64,000 bases of DNA from Daphnia pulex (Eukaryota > Arthropoda > Branchiopoda > Diplostraca > Daphniidae), in NCBI RefSeq assembly GCF_021134715.1, contig NC_060026.1, forward strand, positions 1,302,001-1,366,000, in the 5' to 3' direction. Positions 47,220 through 57,700 of this stretch are shown in pieces. The position numbers and the translations under genes were made by a program. Every line of letters begins with the position of its first letter. The first letter of the stretch is position 1. The notes under the pieces were generated by a model. The model was not told the DNA's origin, did no database searches, and saw only the letters and a list, made by a program, of their open reading frames with translations.

Positions 47220-47955
47220 GGCAGAAGCTGATGTATTGACTACTAATCATAAATTAATCAAGAAATTATATTACATGTTGATAGCTCTCAGTTAGCAGAT
47301 AGGCGAGGAGAAAAGAGGTGTAACGTAATATGATAAGGTAAACGAGTTTGGGAAAAAGAAAGCTGTTGAAAACTGGAAAAACTGATGCAATATACAGTTA
47401 TAAAAACTGTTTTTTACACGCAACACATACACGTAAGATGGAAGGACTATTAGGCAATAATTTTATTTCATTTACCTTCCTTATAGTTCGATTGTTGCTA
47501 AGAAAAATACTTTCTTTTCTTTTGCATGACGCGACATTCCAATTTGAAAAACATAAGGATTATGTAACTCGGGTTTAATGTCGATGTAATTTAAAACGGA
47601 AATCAGTTCCCTTTGTCTGTGGACTTGCGGAGTTCCCCGTCTATTCCTGTTTGTTTACTTTCAATTGGGCTGCCCAAGTCCAAAACTGTGGTAGATGCAA
47701 GGTCATTTTATGAAGTAAACGAGTTTTACAAATAATATTCCTTTTTCAACAGCACACATCATCCTTGATTGTTGATTCTGGGGTGTAGTCATTTATAAAT
47801 TATAAATAAAAAAAAAGGAACTATCTGCCAAGGTGAAATGCAAATAAGTAACAATTCGAGCGTTTCCTGTCTTTTCGGCGAGTATAGCCAGATAGTGCAA
47901 GCGGTTGATACAGCTCAGTTGGATATCTTCATTACTGAGCTCCAGTTGAGGAACA

Positions 47956-49462
47956 ATGAAAGCTTTGTCAGTAAGTATAGTTGGTAATCAGCTACCTTTA
48001 ATTATTACTGCAATCACTTTTGGTATCAAAATTGATTTGAAATTACATCCATTGACAGTTGGTTTGTTTGTTGGCGTTGGCGGCGATGGTCAGCACTGCG
48101 CCGCAGGTCCCTATACCTATCAGCAACGACAACTCCAAGTCGAAATCCATTGAGGAGATCAAACCCATCGCCCCGACCGTTCCAGTCCCTGGAGTCACCC
48201 CTGCAGAATCCAAGCCAAAGGAATGGTTATCCTCCACTTCAACTGTTGCCGATAGGTCTCGTTGTCTTAAGGATTATCGCAATAAAAATTCTGATGCCCC
48301 ACCACCGAGCGCGGCAAATATTACCTCCCCCACCCATCGTTACCCATTCGTGGTGAGTTTATTCTGTCAAACATTCTTCAAAACACGGAAACCTGACGAT
48401 ACGATTTTTCAATTGAATTGGTTGAATTATATTGGCAGGTGTCAATTTTTCATTACTCAGAGGATGAAGGATACCATTTTCATTGTAGTGGATCTTTGAT
48501 TAGTCCAACTAAAATACTGCTGATAGCCAATTTCTGCTTATACTATAATCCTACATATAGAATGTAAAAGAATTAAAATGTATGAAGGTCTCCATGGGAA
48601 TTAATTCTAATACTGCTTTAATCATGAACAGTACTTACCCCGTGGAAAACCTAAAAGTTAGGCTTGGCACGCAGTTCTTGAACGAGACGACAAGCGATGC
48701 CCAGGTGACAAAGAATGTCAAAGAAATCAATCTTCATGATGACTTGGTAAGTAATTTACCAGTAACTATAGCAATAACATGGACGGTTTCTACATATTTT
48801 TTAAATATTTTTGTATTGTTTTTTCCTTGAATAGTATTTTGGCCTCGCGATTTTGACGATGGATTCACCTGTGGAATATGCGGACACCATTTCCCCCATT
48901 TGCTTGGTGCCAGATTGCTTCGACGACGATAGCGGTCAATCAGTAATTGCCATGGGATGGGAATATTCACCCCGTCCCCATGAAATAGATACAAAAAATT
49001 CTGCTTTCCTGGGATTAGTGCGCCTTTCTACGCTTCCAATGAAAACATGCTTAACCAAAGATGTTGATGGTAATCATAATGAGAATCTAGAGCTTTGTGC
49101 CCAAAAAGAATGTGGCGATTTTTGCCGCGTAAGTAACGTGATTAATCCATAACAAGAAATCCATTGTGGAAGAATAAATTCGTTATTAATTATTTTGGTC
49201 TTTTATAACAACAGAACTACCGCGGTGGCCCAGTGGTCATTGAGAATAATTCCCGAGATAATACGTCATGTCGTTTCATGCAAGTCGGTGTCTTCGATCA
49301 TTTCGCTGGTCTGTTACCATTGCTTTCTTCTTGAGAATTAAGTTACTTTCAATTAATATAATACGTTGTTACTCTCTGCTAATGTGTACAGACGACATCG
49401 ACGTGGGTAGTTTTCTTCGAATCAAAAACTATTTGCCTTGGATTGAGAAGAACTCGAAATAA
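47956..49462 (+). CDS. Secreted serine protease homolog D (inactive: whole triad lost)
   Basis: Seven exons: 47956-47970, 48059-48352, 48439-48563, 48632-48746, 48835-49128, 49215-49308 and 49392-49462, giving 335 aa. Signal peptide MKALSLVCLLALAAMVSTA and the IEEIKPIAPTVPVPGVTPAES linker as in C. The His motif reads LIANFC with His lost, the Asp motif reads YFGLAIL (Asp to Gly), and the Ser motif reads NYRGGPVV (Ser to Arg). All joins keep frame. The region that is a TATA box in the other three genes is altered here (GTATAGCCAGATAG near 47881-47895), so expression may differ. Like C it is a maintained pseudoprotease; it has gone further than C by losing Asp as well. Confidence 0.83.
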
Positions 49463-49865
49463 TGTGGACATCCTGCCAACGAAATCTTCCGTCGCGTGCA
49501 TTCGCATTTGCAATCCATGACTCAATCGACCGACCGATACGCGCGATTAATCCCGATTGAATGGCCAACTCATTTTATTATCCCTTTGAATATTTTTAAT
49601 TACTTTTATGTCTGGAATTGGTTTAAAGTTCAAAAAGGCGATTAAAATTTGTGTTTGAATTTCCAGTTTATTTAGTCTTTTCAACTGTTAGAAATGCGCT
49701 TGAGATGTTGTAACTAAGCAATAATCCCAGACAATTATTGTCGAGCATCGTTTATTTTATTAATTCCGTTTTTTTTTACACGGGAATGCAAATTCAATCG
49801 ATTATTCGTACCACAGGTAAAGGTAAAATCCACCGGGCATCCTTGGGAATCCAGAAACTCGCCAA

Positions 49866-50070
49866 GACAGTAGAACTCCTAATAAGACAGAAGAACTCCA
49901 CAGACAATAGAACCCCAATATTTTAAATAATTTTTAAATATGTCTTTGTATGCGACAATAGAACTACAACGACAGTAGAACTCCAAAAACATAAGAATTC
50001 CTTTTTGTATATTTTTAAAATACCCGACAAATCGACAATAGAACTCCAGTGCCCGACAATAGAACTCCAA
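49866..50070 (+). repeat. Array of a 15 bp GACAATAGAACTCCA motif
   Basis: Seven copies or near-copies (GACAGTAGAACTCC, GACAATAGAACTCCA and variants) at irregular spacing between 49866 and 50070, with AT-rich spacers. Confidence 0.7.
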
Positions 50071-50605
50071 TAATTTTTTTTTCATGTTCGTATCACAATC
50101 ATGTTCGAACTCCAAAGTGCAACTTACAGACTAACTTAAGATTCAAAAACTCTTTACTAGATGTCGCCAGTGTCGCCCTTGTTGTTCTTACATCGTGAAA
50201 CGAGACGAAATTGGCGAAACAAATTTGTTGCAGAAACAATTTATTGTTGCTAATTTATTCTTATATTCCTGTGATTTCAAATACCCAAATTGAACTTCGT
50301 ATCTTATGAAGGTTTATTTTGACCTAGTTTGCTTATTTTTATACTGTACCAACTTATTTCTTCAAATTCTAGATGCATACTGTCATTCATTCCAACAAGT
50401 TGACTTAGTGCTCAGTCAATTTCCATCCATTAGGCCCATCATGCTGTCAAAAACTTAAAACTCATGTTTGAAGCACACATATATTGGAATACAAATGTGC
50501 CGAGACAAGGTATTTCCCCATTACTTCTACCAGACTCAGACTGTTACAATTAAGATTTTCATATAACATAGGTATAGGTATTCTTGCTCATGAACCGTAG
50601 GATCT

Positions 50606-51190
50606 TTGCTGGATCTCTCAATTGTGCTGGCGAGACCTGCAACAGCATGTTTGTTGTTGTGGCTGTTTTTACTTCTGTTTAGAGGCAACCTAGCTAAGAG
50701 CTCCCATTTGATAAAGGTAAGCATCAATATCACCTATCACCATGCTATTGCAATCCTTCATAACACTTTCTTTAGCATCAGGAAATTCATCCCACCCGAG
50801 GAGTAATGCAGTTGGTTGCTGCAATTCCATTATTACGGTTTTTCATCATGAACATTTCAGTGTGCTTCTTAGAAAAGGTAAAGATTGATATGCTTTTTAA
50901 TTTTTATATTTTCATTAATGTAACCATTTTTTTTTACAGAGCACGCAAGATCCCCACTGACATCCTTGAGCCAATGCTGGATTTTGCCCATGAGAGAAGA
51001 GGGACTTCCACCAACGTTCTGCTCCATCCTTATCTTCAAGACTCATCCAGCTTCACTGCTTCAGTGCTTCTTATGCTGCTAGTCCTGTTACACAACTTTT
51101 CTTGCTTCACTGGCGAGTTGGATCACTTCAGTTACTGGACACCTGCATGCAGTCACTCACCACGGGATTATGGCCAGGTACCGGACAATT
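50606..51190 (+). pseudogene. Decayed multi-exon gene of unknown family
   Basis: Coding-like segments are SIVLARPATACLLLWLFLLL...AKSSHLIK (50612-50714), RKFIPPEE (about 50781-50804), MQLVAAIPLLRFFIMNISVCFLE (50806-50874) and ARKIPTDILEPMLDFAHERR (about 50942-51001) continuing to DYGQ at 51177. Donor and acceptor signals lie between them (50715/50779, 50878/50940). The join after FIPPEE meets a TAA and a frame change, and the next join is out of phase, so no full frame can be built. A similar exon-like piece follows at 52017-52100. I do not recognise the family. Confidence 0.35.
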
Positions 51191-52126
51191 GACTTTTCGT
51201 ATTTTCGTAGATATTTACTAGTAATCTATTTGCGTTAAACTTTCTTTCTGTGTAATAATTCCAAAATCAGGCCTTTCTTGCGCGCAAAAGAAGTGTTACT
51301 TATACTTAGAAGCGTTTCTTTTTTCTAACGCTAGATGGCTTTTCGATAATTTTCAGCTGTCAAAACAGTCAGTTTTAGTTACTTTGTAAATCTCTTTTAA
51401 CATTTATTGGCAGCTATTTTGTGGAAATTTTTAGCGATAACTGACGATAACTATTCCCCCAACAAAGCTCACTTGTTAGATTTTTAATAATGTGTTTTTT
51501 TTCTACTTCCGGTTTTCTCATTTCAGTCAGTAGTTCAGTAATTATTCATTTGACGTACAAAAGAACCACTTATTCGTGATCCTCGTCAAATTTGTGGTAA
51601 AGTTCATGTTAATTTTTTTACGTACGAGTACTTCCGGTTTTGAGAATTTTCCTGAACTATACGTTCAGGAAAATTCTCGATTTTGAACAAAAATTGGATT
51701 TCGTTTTAATCACACCTAATCGACCCCAAATTTCATGGGGATCACGAAAATGTGGTTTAATTTGATGACAGCTCAATGGTTAAGGCGCCGTGGTTACTTC
51801 CGGTATACTTCCGGAAATTGTTCTTAAGACTAGGAACTTTTAATTTGTTCTGTGAACAGTTCTCAATATTGTTAGGTAGATTTTAAGCAATTTAAAGCGC
51901 GCCTTTCAAGTTTTGAGCAAAAAAAACCAGATCAATGTACTTATATGTATTATGTAACTATTATGTAACTTTTATTGGCATGTCACTTAATAAGAATTGT
52001 TTTCTCTTTCTTCAGGTAATGCAGAGGAGACGTCGAGAAGATGGAGCCCCAAAACATCGCTGGTATCTCCAAAATGTCAGCGCGGACAATCATTTGTTGT
52101 TGGTAATATGTTTTCGTGTGTGTTAG
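51191..52126. other. Intergenic, no clear gene
   Basis: AT-rich. It contains two copies of CTTCCGGT-type motifs, a 20 bp inverted repeat at about 51645-51680 (GAGAATTTTCCTGAAC and its complement) and the possible exon piece at 52017-52100. Confidence 0.4.
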
Positions 52127-52460
52127 TTAACCCGTTGGCTGCCACGCCTTTGTTCTCCCCTAGCTCCTTAGCACGGGCCGCGCTGTTCGGTCTCGTGGTT
52201 TACATGCCGCGGGGTCGGACAGTCGCACCAGCCCCAGATTCGCCGCAAGGCCCTGTTAGGCAGTGCACCATAGGGACTTCCCCCTTGTCGATACGGTGAT
52301 GGGATTCTAGAGGCGTGCATTCCATCTTCTCCTGTCACCGTGTCAGCCCGGACTTGTCAGCAATGGCAAGTCCCACTTTGGTCATGGATCCTTCAGACGT
52401 GACGCGTAGAGTTGTAGAGAGCAACCTACGGGTTGTATGGCGTGGCAGCCAACGGGTTAA
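52127..52460. mobile_element. piggyBac-type MITE
   Basis: Perfect 22 bp ends: TTAACCCGTTGGCTGCCACGCC (52127-52148) and its exact reverse complement (52439-52460). TTAA at both outer edges is the piggyBac target duplication, and the CCC start fits the family. It is 334 bp, GC-rich inside, without a transposase. Confidence 0.85.
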
Positions 52461-52963
52461 CTTAAGTGTATGTATGTATGTATGTATGTGACTGTAAAAT
52501 GTGGTGGAATTGTGGGTGGAGGTGGGACAATAAAGCAATTCCTTTTAATGTGTTTGTTAATTTGTGTCTTATTTGTAACAAGATGTTTAACAGGTATATC
52601 AATATATTATTACAACTTTGAAGTCGTACATTTCAGCAAGTGATTAATCATTTATCTCGACTTTTAAAACCAAACACAATATCTGTCATGATATCTTTGA
52701 TAAGCCAAAGATAAAAATACAGGATGAATTTTAAAACTAGAGTAAACATTGAACAGTACGTCTCTTTCGTAACTCAAGAATATGCACTATTCCAACAAAT
52801 CAGAACACTAGCGCTGTTGAAAGGCTTGAAGGTGTTAAGAAGTCGTGCAAGATAATTCGCATTCAAAAGTTTATTTTCTCAGTCAAAGATAAACAATCAA
52901 ATCCCAGTGACCAAACCAAAACTAAACTGACTATGTGACCAACAAATCTAAACACAACCTAAT

Positions 52964-53960
52964 AAAACTTCCTTGTAATAAGCTGGATAAGCGTAGGTTG
53001 TGGTGTAGCATCAGGTGCCTTACTGGAGTAGTAACTCGGGGTAGAGTTATACTTAGGAGATTCTGTGTAGTAGGTCGGAGCAGCGTAAGGAGCAGTACAA
53101 AACTGGGGTGCCTTGGTGGTGTAGTAAACAGGAACCTCGGTTTGGTGGTAGCTGGGAGCAGAGTAACACTTGAATTCCTCGGTATAGTAAACTAAGGCAG
53201 CATATGTGGTGGTGAAGTATTAGGACCTCTCGGTGTAGTACTTTTCAGCTCCAGTGTAGTAAAGGTGTAGCGTAGGTTGTGGTGTAGTAAACTGGAGCTA
53301 CTGTGTAGTAAGTCGGGTCACGATAATTTACTTAACAGCATCAGTTATGGTTGTGTAGCTCGGGGCAGAGTAGTACTTGGGCGCTTCGGTGTAGTGTTCA
53401 TCCGCTTCGGTGGTGTAATGAACGGGAGCCTTGGTATAGTAGCTGGGAGAAAAAAGTACTTGGGAGCCTCGATGTTGTAAGCTGGAACCTCGGTGTAGTA
53501 GCTGGGAGCAGAGTAGTACTTGGAAACCTCGGTGTAGTACTTAAGAGCCTTCGGTTTACTAAACTGGAGCGGCATACGTAGTAGTGTAGCACTCAGGCGC
53601 TTTGGCGGTGTAGCTCGGGGCAGTCATACTTCGGGTCTTCGGTGTAGTAGCTCGGGGCAGCATAAGTTAAGCAATACTTTGGAGCATTGGTGGTGTAGTA
53701 CTTCGGAGTCTCGGTGTAGTAAGGTATTGCATACGTTGTTGTTGTGTAGTAAGGCGTCGTCGAAGTGTAGTATTCCTTCGTCGTTGTTGTTTGGAATCCG
53801 CCACACCCAGGAGACATCGGTACACTCGTGGTCGACCCAGCCATCAACGATACAACACCCAACAGCAGCGCGACGCAGTAGTTGACTGTGAAATAAATAA
53901 TTTGAATATGAATACATATCAATGACAACATTAAATATAGATTGCACACTAACCGCTAGA
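52964..53960 (-). pseudogene. Tyrosine-rich repeat (YYTE-type) secreted protein, broken
   Basis: On the minus strand a signal-like VNYCVALLLGVVSLMAGS is followed by repeats such as PYYTTTTYAIPYYTETPKYY, TNAPKYCLTYAAPSYYTEDP and, further on, APTYYTESPKY, ending at about 52964. The frame is broken: after PKYD one base is gained or lost, two tandem stops stand where YY is expected (APV then TAG TAA then TEG), and further shifts occur before 53200. An ATG at the expected exon 1 position (about 53970) is GTG. Intact relatives are structural secreted proteins of crustaceans, probably cuticle- or gut-related (inference). Confidence 0.65.
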
Positions 53961-54239
53961 AAAGTAGAACTGATTCACATCTCGATATAATAAATAAATA
54001 TTCACATTTGATTGCGAATTGGTTACACGATCAAGAATTCAGATAATGACATGGCGCACTGCCGTTATCGCTGAGTCGGAGATGCTCAACTGATTTCTAT
54101 CACATTTTCTCTGCTTATATGAAATTTTCTAACCCTTACTCAATTCTTAAAGCCTTGCGGCATTTATACCTACGGTTATTGTAGCCTGCTTGATAATGAT
54201 GTAACGCGTGGCGTTCTCACCCATCCTCTATCCAGCCTC

Positions 54240-54570
54240 GGTGTAGTACTCGGCGTTTAAGTGGTGTAGCTAGGGGCAGCATAATACTTCGGAGCTTAGG
54301 TGAGCGGCATACCTAGTCGTGAAGTACTCCGGTGCCTTGGTGTAGTAAATGGTCGTTGCTTATGTTGTTGTTGCGTAGTAAGGCGGCGGCGTTGCGGTTT
54401 AGCAGCCGCCATACCCAGGAGACATCGGTACACCAGTCGTCGACACAGCCACACGATACAACAACCAACAGCAGGACGACGCCGTAATTAACTAAACAAT
54501 TAAATAATTTGAACATTAATTTTCAGTTATGAGTGGCATATTAACAAATAGAAAAGAAATTGATTCAAAA
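54240..54570 (-). pseudogene. Second tyrosine-rich repeat gene, truncated and broken
   Basis: Minus-strand sequence matching the start of the neighbouring gene (VNYGVVLLLVVVS, STTGVPMSPGYGG) followed by PPPYYATTT and IYYTKAPEYFTTRYAA. It has stops after GGC and after ATTT and a frame change between signal and repeats. The expected start codon reads TTG. Confidence 0.6.
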
Positions 54571-55515
54571 CTACATGTAAAAAGAAACGAATATTTACCC
54601 GTGATTGCGAATTGGATTCAGATGTTGCCGTGCCGGAGAGGCTCACTCGACTGATTCCTGTGGCCCTTTTCTCTCTCCTTTTATACGATTTTTTCTCACC
54701 CTGACTCAACTTTCAACTCAAGCCTTGCGGCAATTCTACCTACTTGATAATGGTGTAGACACGTGTCTTTCTCACCCAACCTCTACACCACCACCTGACA
54801 CTTTTAGGTAACGTTTCCTATGACCTTCAACCAAATTCATTTGAAATTATAATGGCGGATTATTTTTGTCAAATATACAGATCAATGGTTTATTTGTATT
54901 GGATTTGACCATTTTACCTCTATTGTCACGGGAACCCAGGGTTGGCCAGCCCACACGAACTTCTGCTGACATTATCTGAAAACATTTAGTCAAGATGAAG
55001 ACTACAGTAAGAATCACTAATTAAAGTATGTATTATCTATTACCTAAAAACAGTTGAATCTTTCAAGTTTATCCGATCTCCTTTGTATAATTTTTAAATT
55101 TTTTTTTAATTTATGGACGTTGTGATGTGTACCTTTTGTTTTCCTCGTTCTTCAATCCGAGTTACCTTTCTGCGTTCTCCGGTTGTTATCCACAGCATGC
55201 GGCTTTTACGACGAAAGGTGTTGCCCTGCTCACTCTGCATAGTACCGTCTGTTATACGCAGGCCTTTGTTCAGTCGAAGTGTTCACTCGAATTACTCCTC
55301 TATACGATGCCAATTAAATAAAGAAAAACCAAGAAAAACGAAAAAAGCGTTTTTTTATGGAATGTGATTCGGATTATGATGTAATACATGACGGATCATA
55401 AGAAAATATTGTAAAACAGATCAAACATAAACTTCCAACCTAGTTCCATACTCACTACAGCTTACAGTACAGGTCATGAGATCAATAATCATTTCAATCA
55501 CTAAACCTAAGTGAA
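54571..55515. other. Intergenic, no gene seen
   Basis: Presumed promoter region of the tyrosine-rich genes on the right of each, then AT-rich sequence with short open frames lacking protein character. Confidence 0.5.
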
Positions 55516-57190
55516 TCATGTAACACTTCCTGATATAGACAACTTCCAATTTTTTTCTGATTTTTCTTTCTTCCAGTTTTCGATATTCTCACTTGAGAGA
55601 TTGTGACAGTGGTTTAACTTCATCACCTCAATTGGGTTACGCTCATTCATTAAGCAATCGATACCTTTACTGGTAATTTTGTTGCAAAACGATATTTCAA
55701 AATGTTCCAGATTTTGGAATTGGTGAAGATTTGCGGTTACCTCAAGGACTTCGTCAGTTAGACCGTCACAATTCTCGATACAAACGTAAATAAGCGAAAA
55801 CGACGATAACAAAATTATCAGTAATGCTTCAGGAATCCTACCAGAAAAATGTAATCGTTTGAGTTTTTTTAAAACAAAAACAGTTTGCTGCTCTTGTTTT
55901 GTCTTAATAATCGGTGCAAAATGCCCGGAACAAGTTTCGAAACCCCCATTTTCTTCAAGTGTTAGTGACAGAAGTTTTGGGCAATATTTGATTATCCAGG
56001 GAATATCGATCAAATAATGATTTGCAATGGAAAGCGACTTCAGCGAAATTCCAATATCTTGCAGAAGGTGAGCAATACCGCGACTAAACCATTTTCCAAA
56101 ACAGGGATGTTCTCCAGGTGTAGCACTGATTTTAAAGTAAACGAGGCCACTAAGCACGACCGTAAAATAGCGTAGTTCAGAGGCCATAAACTCTTTTGGT
56201 TTCACAATATGGAGCCTTCTGATTTTACGGCATCTACCCAACGCTCCACTCATAGAATAGCTTGTGTAGGGAACATTTGGAAGAACAAAAAAATCAGACA
56301 AAGGATATCTATCCCCATTAGTAATTTGAAACAGGACTTCAAAAGTAGAAGGATGTTGCAGTATCCTCAAAGCAGGTAAATTGTCAAGAACCATCTTTAT
56401 CCCAAGTTTGGTCACATTTGTTTCTGTCAAAATCAATGTGTGAATTGATTTGCATTTTCCAGTGACACACAGATCCCGGATTCCACTATCTGATACCTCG
56501 TCTCTAACATGTAGTTCTCTTCCTCACACAATTAAAATGTTAATCAACATGTATATAGATCAATATAGCCTCATTAATTTCTCACCTCAAATCTGTGCAA
56601 TGAGCTCCAAGAATTATCATTATTTTGTCCCCGTCTGAGCATTGGGAAAATTCCAGAAATTGCAAACATTTAAATTTGGAAATGCAATTTAAAAATTCTG
56701 GATCTATGTGACCACATCCAAGCTTTAGTGTTTTCAGATTCTTTAAATTTGCAAATGGAAAATCTCACAGTATATAGTACATCACTTGTAATTAGTATCA
56801 GGTTTTTTTTTACCTGACTTCTGATTGACCCAATGCACAACAGGTGAGCCCTTTCTTGTTGTTGGCACTGGGATAGATCCAAAGTCCAAAGGTTGGTAGA
56901 TATTAGAAACTCTAGACATTTCTTGTCTAGACGACAAGTCTCCATCAACATCATTACAAGCTTGTCCAACAGAAAAGAGGCTGATGAAGTATTTCCAATC
57001 AGTAAAAAAACAGAATAAAGAAATTATACATGGTATGGAATAATTCAAATTTGTATAATCAGAAAACACTTACGTAATTGATCACAGGGACTGTTACAAA
57101 TGTCTGAACCGATTTCCTCTAGTGGTTCCCTGCCCGATTTCATAGAAAATTTATCGATGTTTTTTACGATAAAATCCAGGCACTTTTCTG
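55516..57190 (-). CDS. Divergent LRR protein 4 with VHL-box-like N-terminus, start unresolved
   Basis: Exons on the minus strand: 57074 and rightwards (start not resolved), 56819-56980, 56586-56763 and 55516-56518. The protein is the distant relative of LRR1-3: LSEKCLDFIV (BC-box-like), LPSFLLDKL formed at the exon 1/2 junction (Cul2-box-like), LRELHVRDEVSDSGIRDLC in the place of LRSLNLNHCRSVTDTGIQWLC, then IENCDGLTDEVLE and FEISFCNKITSKGIDCL near the C-terminus. The exon 2 donor is weak (A|GTCAGG); the stronger CAG|GTAAAA 5 bases on would break the frame. Codons upstream of LPHINK stay open to about 57190, but no ATG was found in frame. It has no near-identical copy here. Confidence 0.65.
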
Positions 57191-57199
57191 AAAGACATA

Positions 57200-57700
57200 T
57201 CTTATTAATATGAGGCAATTTGAAGAATACTGCTTGAAATGTTGAAAAATCTGTATCTAATTATCTATCTCTGCAATTTGACAAACAATTAATTTGAGTG
57301 ATGTGAGTTGAGCAGACGAAAACCTATGACAACGTCGAAACTCTGACATTTCGCACACATAAATTGTAGTTAACTTACTTAACTAGTAATGTAACATCGT
57401 AAACTAAATTGTAGTTCGTGTTTTATACACCTTAGCACCTTAGCGCTGATGCAGGCTACTCCTCTCCTAGACGACAGACTGCGCTTATCTAAAGAAATCT
57501 GTGTCTGTGTCAATTGTTATCTAAGTTATCTGGTTTTTCACTGTTTTCTATTGATTTCCAAAATAAACATTTGAAAACTGTTAATAGTTCTGACTCGTGA
57601 CTGTAGTCGAAAGTGATTTTCATGGCTTGTCAGTACTAATCAAAGACGCGTAACGGAGCACAACTGTTAATCTCGAAGTAAAAGCGATAAGGAAGTGAAC
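57200..57700. promoter_or_regulatory. Divergent promoter region between LRR4 and the aldehyde dehydrogenase
   Basis: About 0.5 kb separates the two genes, which point away from each other. No TATA box was seen. The first exon(s) of LRR4 may lie here. Confidence 0.4.

Larger units (their letters stand above)
41580..49700 (+). repeat. Tandem duplication unit 2 (tRNA-Tyr, protease B, protease D)
   Basis: Second copy of the unit at 32960-40860, with the same gene order and strands. It also carries the more intact copy of the small minus-strand membrane-protein frame. Confidence 0.8.

Noticed and set aside
49866-50070. Considered as a CRISPR-like array
   Set aside because: Motif too short and variable, spacers irregular and AT-rich, and the DNA is eukaryotic.
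51775-51810. CAGCTCAATGGTTAAGGCGCC looks like a tRNA A box
   Set aside because: No matching B box or stems at tRNA spacing.
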